Shown: positions 58,467 through 64,000 of the stretch, in pieces
How positions within the stretch are numbered: position 1 is the stretch's first letter
Layout: the number at the start of each line of letters is the position of its first letter
Assembly (NCBI GenBank): GCA_016235815.1
Contig: JACRIM010000010.1
Coordinates: 46,321 to 110,320, forward strand
Source: Planctomycetota bacterium
GTDB lineage: Bacteria; Planctomycetota; Phycisphaerae; UBA1845; UTPLA1
Length of the DNA stretch: 64,000 nt
Direction of reading: 5' to 3'
Translations under genes and position numbers: made by a program
Notes under the pieces: generated by a model
Seen by the model: the letters and a program-made list of their open reading frames with translations, nothing else
Database searches by the model: none
Told to the model about the DNA's origin: nothing

Positions 58467-59905
58467 ACCGCCGACAATTCCGCCCCCGCCAGGCTGCCGC
58501 GATAGGTCTGGACCGGGCGGCTGGACATGGTCTGCGCCTCCTGAACAGCCCGGGCGAGTGCGGCGTGGGCTGCCGGGTCATCCCGCAGGAGAACGACCAT
58601 TTCGCCGCCGTGGCCGCCGCCGGTGACCTTTGCACCGAAGAGGCCCGCCGCGGGACCGAATTTCCGGATGCAGGCGACGAGGCGGTCGGGCTCAACACCG
58701 CCGATGCCGCAGCGCTGGCTGTGGCTCCAGTGGGAGGCGTACATCAATTCGCCGGCCTCGATCATTGCTTCCAACGAATTCGACCGGCGGGCCCGGCTGA
58801 TACACGTCGAAAACTCATGCACGCGGCGGTTTTCGTAAATGTGATGCTCGGCGCGGGAGCGAACCTTGTATGTGTCGTCGGGAGCGAGGTGGCCGTTCAA
58901 GCCGCGAAGCTCGCCGAACTTGGCGGTGTACTGCTTGCCGGTGATCTTCTGCGGAAAGATATCCTTGAAGCGCTCAACGTATTCGTTCGGTGTGATCGAC
59001 GAAAGCCGTTCGATGCGCGGCGCGCCGGGGTGGCCGTCGCCGCCGTGATAGCCGAGGATGATGGTCTGGCCCATCTCGGCGCAGAGGCGCGTGTCGATGA
59101 GGCGCTCCTGTGTCACGGGTCGTGCGAGACTTGTGCGAAGGGCCGTGAGCGTGACGCCCGGAGGAAGGGCGAGGGGTTCGCCGGAAAGCTGCGGATGGAA
59201 CTTGATCTGCAGGAGCGAGCCGTCGGCGGCGCCGCCGATGCTGGTGAGCGCCGTGCGGACGCTGCGCACGCCGGTGATGACGGCCGCGGCATCGGAGCAG
59301 AGGCGGGCCTTGATGGCGCGATCGGTTGGTTTGTTTTCCAGTCGCGTGAGGGCTTCGATGACGCCGGCGGCCATCACGGTATGTCGGCCGAGGTCGACGT
59401 CGGCGGGGAAATCGGTCTGCAGCAGGACGGCGAATCCGCCGGCCGGCTTGTCGATAACGGTCTGTGCGATGGCTCTCTGGACCGCGAGGCACGCGGCGGC
59501 GGCCCATTCGGCGCCGCTGGTCTTGCATGCTGCCACAATCGCGGCGGCCTGTTCGACCGGGGAGGCAATCGCGCTCATCGGCATGACAACATCATGTGCC
59601 GAACCCTGCCCGGCCTCGGGGACCAGTCGAACGCGCAGAGAATCACCGGCGATTCGCCACATGGAGACGATGAAGGACATGCCGAGCGTGGCAGTCAGGA
59701 CGGGCGAACCGCTCTCTTCGGCAATGCCGCCCATGACATCGGCGACGGCCGGTGCACGGACGCGCACGACGACCCCATCGACCGCGGGATGGGCGGTCTG
59801 AAAGGTCTGCTGGTTTTCGGTCAGGCGCGGGGAGGTCGCAAAGGAGTCGGCTTGAGGGGTCATATCTCGTCGCAGCCCGTTCGGTTCGTCGTTCAATACG
59901 TTCAT
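58463..59905 (-). CDS. GHMP-kinase superfamily protein (galactokinase/arabinokinase-like)
   Basis: A 480-residue relative of sugar kinases. RAPAVADVMGGIAEESGS matches the first GHMP motif of the L-arabinokinase group (normally RAPGRLDVMGGIADYSGS). GAKVTGGGHGGEMVVLL is the third motif and intact. The ATP-binding second motif (normally PxGxGLSSSA) is not found; the matching place reads FPADVDLGRHTVMAAGVIEA. The sugar-kinase fold is clear but kinase activity is uncertain. ATG 59905 overlaps the BFN-gene stop (TGATG); it belongs to a minus-strand operon with valS and the BFN gene. Confidence 0.8.
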   Translation of the reverse strand: MNVLNDEPNGLRRDMTPQADSFATSPRLTENQQTFQTAHPAVDGVVVRVRAPAVADVMGGIAEESGSPVLTATLGMSFIVSMWRIAGDSLRVRLVPEAGQGSAHDVVMPMSAIASPVEQAAAIVAACKTSGAEWAAAACLAVQRAIAQTVIDKPAGGFAVLLQTDFPADVDLGRHTVMAAGVIEALTRLENKPTDRAIKARLCSDAAAVITGVRSVRTALTSIGGAADGSLLQIKFHPQLSGEPLALPPGVTLTALRTSLARPVTQERLIDTRLCAEMGQTIILGYHGGDGHPGAPRIERLSSITPNEYVERFKDIFPQKITGKQYTAKFGELRGLNGHLAPDDTYKVRSRAEHHIYENRRVHEFSTCISRARRSNSLEAMIEAGELMYASHWSHSQRCGIGGVEPDRLVACIRKFGPAAGLFGAKVTGGGHGGEMVVLLRDDPAAHAALARAVQEAQTMSSRPVQTYRGSLAGAELSAV

Positions 59906-60303
59906 CACTCGCGGCAGATCTCGCGGAGGACATGATCCTCCACGAAGAGCGGCGTTTCGGTCCCGGCGGCGAGGGCGATGGCATCCGAGGGACGCGAATC
60001 GATCTCCACCATTTCCGAACCGACGCGAATAACCAGTCTCGCGAAGAACGTATGGTTCTTCAGATCACAAATGACGATCTTATCAAGTTCGCCGTGCAGC
60101 TTCTCGATGACGTCGGCCAATAGGTCGTGCGTCATCGGCCGCGCTTTCTTGTAGCTCTTCAGGCGGCGGTCGATCGCGCAGGCCTCCGAATCGCCGATGA
60201 CGATTGGGAACTCACGCGTTCCGTCGCGTTCACGCAGGAAGATGATCTGCTGATCGCTCGTGTCCTGGATGACGATCCGGGCAAGATCGACCCGCACTTC
60301 CAT
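59905..60303 (-). CDS. Bifunctional nuclease (BFN/DUF151) family protein
   Basis: A 132-residue BFN-domain protein. VRVDLARIVIQDTSDQQIIF opens the domain, with IVIGDSEACAID, HDLLADVIEKLHGELDKIVI and DSRPSDAIALAAGTETPLFV (the conserved RPSDAIALA) following. The family is described as having nuclease activity in some members; function in bacteria is poorly known. ATG 60303, with GGAG at -9, is chosen over an upstream frame extension. It is located between valS and the GHMP-like gene. Confidence 0.9.
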   Translation of the reverse strand: MEVRVDLARIVIQDTSDQQIIFLRERDGTREFPIVIGDSEACAIDRRLKSYKKARPMTHDLLADVIEKLHGELDKIVICDLKNHTFFARLVIRVGSEMVEIDSRPSDAIALAAGTETPLFVEDHVLREICRE

Positions 60304-60398
60304 AAACAGCGGCTCCGTTGAAAAAACGCCAGGGTCAAGCGTACAGAACGGCGCAGACGATTGCAAGCGCGTGCGCAAGTACTACACCGCGTGGCAGG

Positions 60399-63300
60399 TT
60401 ACGACAATTCGGCGAGGTGCTGCTCGATGAGCAGAATCTGGCTTGACAGGTCGGCCGCGCGCTGTTTCGACTGCGCGACGACCCCGGGGTCGGCGCGCTT
60501 GACAAAGTCTTCGTTGGACATTTTGGCTGTTTCGCGCACGAGAACGCTGCGCAGCTCCTCGAGCTTCGCGGACTCTGCCTTTTTCACTTCGCCGAGGTCG
60601 ACGTAGTCGGCGACCGGCGCATAGACCTGCATGGTCGGATGCACGCGACTCATCGCGCCGGCGGGTTTCGCGGCACTTGCGCCGACTTCCAGCGTGTCGC
60701 AGCCCGCGAGGGGCATCACGAAGGCGCGATAGCGCTCGATCAGCGCGGTCGTGTCGGCATCGGCGCGGATGACGACCTTCGCAAGCGTGCGCAGGGAAGG
60801 CTGTTTGGCCTTGCCGCGATAGTCGTTCACGTCGGCGCGGATGTCGCGGACGCTCTTTATGAGGTTGTGCAGGCGATCCATCTCAGACTCGACGGCGTTG
60901 CTGCGGAGCTTCGCGTCAATCGTCGGCCACTGCGCGGTAATGAGGGCCGGTTCAGCCGCGGCGTCGAAGAGGGTTGTGAGTCCGCGGCTGGGGGCGACAT
61001 TGTTCAACTCCTGCCAGACGCCCTCGGTCACGAATGGGATGAACGGATGCAGCATTCGCAGCAGGCGGTCGAGAACGAACACGAGGACTTGCTGTGCGGA
61101 ATGCCTATCCGAGCCGCGCGTGTCAGCAAGCGGATTCTGCAATGTCGAATCGAACCCGCTCCCTAACGGTCGCGGCTCTGATCCTTGCAGCCGCGACTTG
61201 GTCATCTCAATGTACCAACTGCAATACTCATCCCACATGAACCGGTAGAGCGCCCCGGCGGCCTCGGCGAAACGGAACTTTTCCAATGCGGCGTCGACCG
61301 TTTCCTGACAGGCCGTCATGCGCGAAAGGATCCAGCGGTCTTCCAATCGCAGTGCGACAGCTTCGAGCGGCTTCGGGGCGTACCCCTCCAAATTCCGCAT
61401 GACGAAGCCGGTCGATGCCTGCCAGAGTTTGTTGCAGAAGTTGCGCCCCTTCTCAAACTTCTCGCTGATGTTGATGGTGCGGCCGTCCGGCAGCTTCTTG
61501 GGCTTGACCGGCATGCGGATGTCCTGCGTCTCCGTCGAAAGATCGGCGAGCGTGAAGCGCAGCGCATCCGCGCCGTACTCTTCGATGATGTCAGCCGGGT
61601 CGACGCCGTTGCCGGCCGACTTGCTCATCTTGCGACCCTGGCCGTCCTGAATGACGGAGTGGATGTAGACGTCATGGAACGGGATCTCTCCGATGTTGTA
61701 GAGGCCGGTCAGGACCATGCGCGCGACCCAGAGGGTGATGATCTCGCGGGCGGTGGAGAGGACTTGGGTGGGGTAATAGTTCGAGAGCAAGGAGCCGTGC
61801 GAAGGGTTCTCCGAGCCGCGCGCGTCAGCAAGCGGGTTCTTCGGCATCGAATCAAACCCGCTCCCTAACGGTCGCGGCTCGGTAAAGGCATCGGGCCAGC
61901 CGAGCGTTGAGTGCGGCCAGAGAGCGGAGGAGAACCAGGTGTCAAGGACGTCGGGGTCTTGCTGAAAGCCAGCCGCTTCAAGTTTGGCTTCAAATTCTGA
62001 GAAGTTGGGAGCGACACAATAATTGAATTCGATGTACTCCTTCGCATCTACTTCGACGCTTCGTACTTGAAGGAAAAGTTGCCCTTCATATTTTGATGAG
62101 ACCTGCCTACCATTCCAATTGCTGTCAGTTGAAAACTCCTGATCTCCAATTAATTCTTTATGGAATGGATCTTCCAAGACTTCTTTCCGAAGTACTAGTG
62201 CGTGCCACACCGGAATCCGATGCCCCCACCATAATTGGCGGCTGATGCACCAGTCGCGTTTTTCGCCGAGCCAGTCAATGTAGGAGTTCTCATACCGCGC
62301 GGGGTGGAACTTCACGTCGCCTCGCTTCACGGCGTCGATCGCCATTTGCGCAAGGCCCGGTGCTTTGTGACGCAGGCCATTGATCTTGGCCGCGTGCTCC
62401 GGCTCCAGGTCGCCCATGCGCACGAACCACTGATCGCTCAGGTATGGCTCGATCGGCGACTTGCTGCGGTCGGAGTGGCCGAGGTCGATCATGCGATCTT
62501 CGATCTTCTCGACGAGGCCCAGCGCCTCCATGTCTTCGACGACCTTCTTCCGCGCGTCGGCGAACTTCATTCCTTTGTACGCGCCGCCTTCGTCGGTCAC
62601 GCGGCCGTCGGGCGTCATGACGTTGATAATGGGCAGATCGTGGCGGCGGCCGACCTCGTAGTCATTGGCATCGTGCGCCGGAGTGATCTTCACGCAGCCG
62701 GTGCCAAGCGTCGGGTCGGCCCACTCGTCGCAGATGAGCGGGATTTCGCGATTCATGAGCGGCAACATGATCTTGCGATTCGCCTTTGCCATGTCGCGCA
62801 GTTTCACGAGCGTGGGGAGCAGTGACTTTTGTCGTTCAAGAAGATCGTCGATGGACGCCTGCACGTCGGCGCGGTCTTTGTCGCTCGCCTCCTTCAGCTT
62901 CGCGCGCAACTCGGCGAGTGATTTGTCCATCGCCGCGGCGGGGTCGGGGTGCACCGCCACTGCCGTGTCGGCCAGCATCGTCTCGGGGCGCGTCGTGGCG
63001 ATGTGGACGTGCGTCGGCTCTGTTCCCTGTTCCCCGTTCCCTGTTCCCACTATTGGATATTTGAAGTGGTAGAAGTGCCCCTTGACCGTCTCGTGATAGA
63101 CCTCGTCGTCGGCCACGGCGGTCTGCAACTGCGTGTCCCAATTCACCAACCGCTTGCCGCGATAGATCAATCCGTCGCGGAAGAGTTTGAAGAACGTCTC
63201 GCGCACGGCCTTGGCGCAGCCGTCGTCGAGGGTGAAACGCTCCTTTGAATAATCGCAGGAGCAGCCCATGAGCTTGAGTTGCTCGACGATGCGGCCGCCG

Positions 63301-63683
63301 AATTTTTCCTTCCACTCCCAGATACGTTTGACGAGTTCCTCGCGGCCGAGGTCGTGGCGGCTCTTGCCTTCGCTTTGGCGGATCGTCTTCTCCACGACGG
63401 CCTGCGTGGCGATGCCGGCGTGATCGGTGCCGACGAGCCAGAAGGTGTTGAAGCCGGCCATGCGCTTGTGGCGGATGAGGATGTCCTGCAGGGTGTTGTT
63501 CAGGGCGTGGCCGAGGTGCAGCGCGCCGGTCACGTTCGGCGGCGGGATGACCATGCAGAAGGGGTCTTTGCGGTCGCGACCATCCTGCGGCCCAGCTTCG
63601 AACGCCTTGCGCGATTCCCACATCGCGAAGATCTGCTTCTCTATCGACGCGGGATCGTATGATTTTGATTCAATCGGCGGCAT
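60399..63683 (-). CDS. valS: Valyl-tRNA synthetase with in-frame insertions
   Basis: A 1094-residue class I synthetase charging tRNA-Val. HLGHALN (HIGH) occurs in NVTGALHLGHALNNTLQDIL, KMSKS in GRKMSKSAGNGVDP, and DVLDTWFSSALWP and TTRPETMLADT (editing domain) are typical; the C-terminal coiled coil is present. It is unusually long (families usually 880-950). Extra peptides are encoded by two 72-bp elements (EPRPLGSGFDS... twice), by a G-rich repeat (GTGNGEQGTE) and by an AT-rich patch near 61965-62210. All keep the frame. ATG 63683. Confidence 0.95.
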   Translation of the reverse strand: MPPIESKSYDPASIEKQIFAMWESRKAFEAGPQDGRDRKDPFCMVIPPPNVTGALHLGHALNNTLQDILIRHKRMAGFNTFWLVGTDHAGIATQAVVEKTIRQSEGKSRHDLGREELVKRIWEWKEKFGGRIVEQLKLMGCSCDYSKERFTLDDGCAKAVRETFFKLFRDGLIYRGKRLVNWDTQLQTAVADDEVYHETVKGHFYHFKYPIVGTGNGEQGTEPTHVHIATTRPETMLADTAVAVHPDPAAAMDKSLAELRAKLKEASDKDRADVQASIDDLLERQKSLLPTLVKLRDMAKANRKIMLPLMNREIPLICDEWADPTLGTGCVKITPAHDANDYEVGRRHDLPIINVMTPDGRVTDEGGAYKGMKFADARKKVVEDMEALGLVEKIEDRMIDLGHSDRSKSPIEPYLSDQWFVRMGDLEPEHAAKINGLRHKAPGLAQMAIDAVKRGDVKFHPARYENSYIDWLGEKRDWCISRQLWWGHRIPVWHALVLRKEVLEDPFHKELIGDQEFSTDSNWNGRQVSSKYEGQLFLQVRSVEVDAKEYIEFNYCVAPNFSEFEAKLEAAGFQQDPDVLDTWFSSALWPHSTLGWPDAFTEPRPLGSGFDSMPKNPLADARGSENPSHGSLLSNYYPTQVLSTAREIITLWVARMVLTGLYNIGEIPFHDVYIHSVIQDGQGRKMSKSAGNGVDPADIIEEYGADALRFTLADLSTETQDIRMPVKPKKLPDGRTINISEKFEKGRNFCNKLWQASTGFVMRNLEGYAPKPLEAVALRLEDRWILSRMTACQETVDAALEKFRFAEAAGALYRFMWDEYCSWYIEMTKSRLQGSEPRPLGSGFDSTLQNPLADTRGSDRHSAQQVLVFVLDRLLRMLHPFIPFVTEGVWQELNNVAPSRGLTTLFDAAAEPALITAQWPTIDAKLRSNAVESEMDRLHNLIKSVRDIRADVNDYRGKAKQPSLRTLAKVVIRADADTTALIERYRAFVMPLAGCDTLEVGASAAKPAGAMSRVHPTMQVYAPVADYVDLGEVKKAESAKLEELRSVLVRETAKMSNEDFVKRADPGVVAQSKQRAADLSSQILLIEQHLAELS
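61109..61180. repeat. 72-bp palindromic element inside valS, copy 1
   Basis: A 72-base element with near-terminal inverted repeats GAGCCGCG/CGCGGCTC and inner GTCAGCAAGCGG / CCCGCTCCCTAAC arms, read in frame as SEPRPLGSGFDS then NPLADTRGS. It lies near the anticodon-binding part, in a stretch between helices. Confidence 0.9.
61811..61882. repeat. 72-bp palindromic element inside valS, copy 2
   Basis: Second copy, about 90% like the first, with perfect ends CCGAGCCGCG/CGCGGCTCGG. Read in frame as EPRPLGSGFDSMPKNPLADA then RGS, inserted after the DVLDTWFSSALWP block and before YYPTQVL. Confidence 0.92.
63021..63050. repeat. G-rich low-complexity insert inside valS
   Basis: On the coding strand GGGAACAGGGAACGGGGAAC-type repeats read as GTGNGEQGTE. 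Same repeat family as 15355-15415. It sits between KYPI and HVHIATTRPET in the editing domain. Confidence 0.8.
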
Positions 63684-63779
63684 GAAAACTCGTTTCTATT
63701 TGCGGCGATTATTGGCGAATTGAGCGCTGCCTTCAAGTTGATCGATTCTGCCAATCGCATCTGCGCCCGGCAACGATGC

Positions 63780-63863
63780 TATGATCCGCTCTGTGGAATC
63801 ACGCAACGACGAAAATCAAACCGGTGGCATCGTCCACACCTATCTGGGGTACGACCCCAGGTA
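63780..63863 (+). pseudogene. 5' fragment of a gene cut by an IS66-like element
   Basis: ATG 63780 opens a 27-codon frame, MIRSVESRNDENQTGGIVHT then YLGYDPR, that stops exactly at the first base triplet of the IS end (GTAA creates the stop). I recall IVHTY-x-YDP as a conserved N-terminal start in planctomycete proteins of unknown role, but cannot confirm it here. A TATGAT-like element overlaps the start region. The rest of the gene would lie beyond the element, outside the window. Confidence 0.5.
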
Positions 63864-64000
63864 ACTGTTTACCGTCTTGCGCGGGTCTTGACGTTAGCAG
63901 GGGTCAGGATGAACGGCATTTTTCCTGACCAAGTGCCGCGTATCAGTATTTTGATGGTGGCGAGCACGTCGCGGCCCTGTTGGTGGGCCGTGCGCATCAC
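63861..64000 (-). mobile_element. IS66-family-like insertion sequence, right-hand end, partial
   Basis: The element end is placed at GTAACTGTTTACCG (63861), because IS66-family ends begin GTAA and because the truncated frame on the left stops there. The transposase-like reading frame starts at the same edge. Left flank bases 63853-63860 (GACCCCAG) would be one copy of the 8-bp target duplication. The other end is beyond the window. Confidence 0.65.
63869..64000 (-). CDS. Transposase C-terminal fragment (IS66-like)
   Basis: The C-terminal 43 residues read from the window edge: VMRTAHQQGRDVLATIKILI, then RGTWSGKMPFILTPANVKTR and a stop at 63869. R-T-x-x-Q-Q-G-R-D-V-L-A matches the end of IS66-type transposases as I remember them. 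The rest of the gene lies outside the window to the right. Confidence 0.6.
   Translation of the reverse strand: MMRTAHQQGRDVLATIKILIRGTWSGKMPFILTPANVKTRARR

Noticed and set aside
58565..59935. 456-codon plus-strand frame
   Set aside because: It is antisense to the GHMP-kinase relative, whose motifs are recognisable.
1..64000. rRNA and tRNA genes
   Set aside because: No recognisable 16S/23S/5S segments or tRNA cloverleafs with GTTCGA-type T arms were seen; short tRNAs could still be missed by eye.

Overview
The window is GC-rich (AT-richer only in a few patches), gene-dense bacterial chromosome, most likely from a planctomycete (Planctomycetota). This is an inference from the mix of genes: a hybrid type IV pilus/type II secretion locus, paired SPFH proteins, many short lipoproteins with a lipobox, a bactofilin, HDOD and partner-switch regulators, and several families of short repeats, some of which interrupt coding sequences. 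No rRNA, tRNA or CRISPR array was found.

Layout. 1-2255: a partial Ser/Thr (pseudo)kinase, an FAH-family hydrolase and a PilZ protein. 2245-14059: one long plus-strand operon for a pseudopilus/pilus machine: assembly ATPase, inner-membrane platform, major prepilin, four minor pseudopilin-like proteins, a PilM-PilN-like fusion, PilO-like, PilP-like, secretin, TPR lipoprotein and an HDOD protein. A PilT-type retraction ATPase lies apart at 34270. 14153-18847: a bactofilin, then about 1.3 kb of imperfect tandem repeats, then a small AT-richer accessory island (unknown protein, HNH endonuclease, broken XRE regulator), a six-copy 35-bp repeat and a structured leader in front of a crotonase gene. 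19688-32763: PAP2 phosphatase lipoprotein, two coupled SPFH proteins, a HEAT lipoprotein, anti-sigma kinase plus STAS plus MlaE permease, an SDR/DUF2867 protein, a CAP-domain lipoprotein, and a degenerate UvrC-like protein. 32906-40869: DinB-like, RluA-type synthase, PilT, Fic, LON-domain protein, a striking Asn/Pro/Phe-rich protein and a degenerate zincin-like protein. 41037-51404: dxr and an enlarged rseP, two small unknowns, moaA, an ECF sigma/anti-sigma pair, rsgA and a membrane glycosyltransferase. 51475-64000: aroA, hydrolase and metG on the minus strand; a TPR-like membrane protein and a UDP-GlcNAc 2-epimerase on the plus strand; valS, BFN nuclease and a GHMP-kinase relative on the minus strand; and, at the right edge, an IS66-like element that cuts off a conserved-looking reading frame.

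The most unusual theme is repeats inside genes. Two 72-bp palindromic elements sit in frame in valS, a 23-24 bp palindrome occurs four times (three in frame in coding sequences, including moaA), and the low-complexity repeat families of the 14.8-16.0 kb region recur between dxr and rseP and inside valS. Several proteins keep a fold but have lost hallmark catalytic residues: the kinase, the UvrC-like protein, the zincin-like protein and the GHMP-kinase relative. All family names come from reading the sequence by eye; no database search was run.
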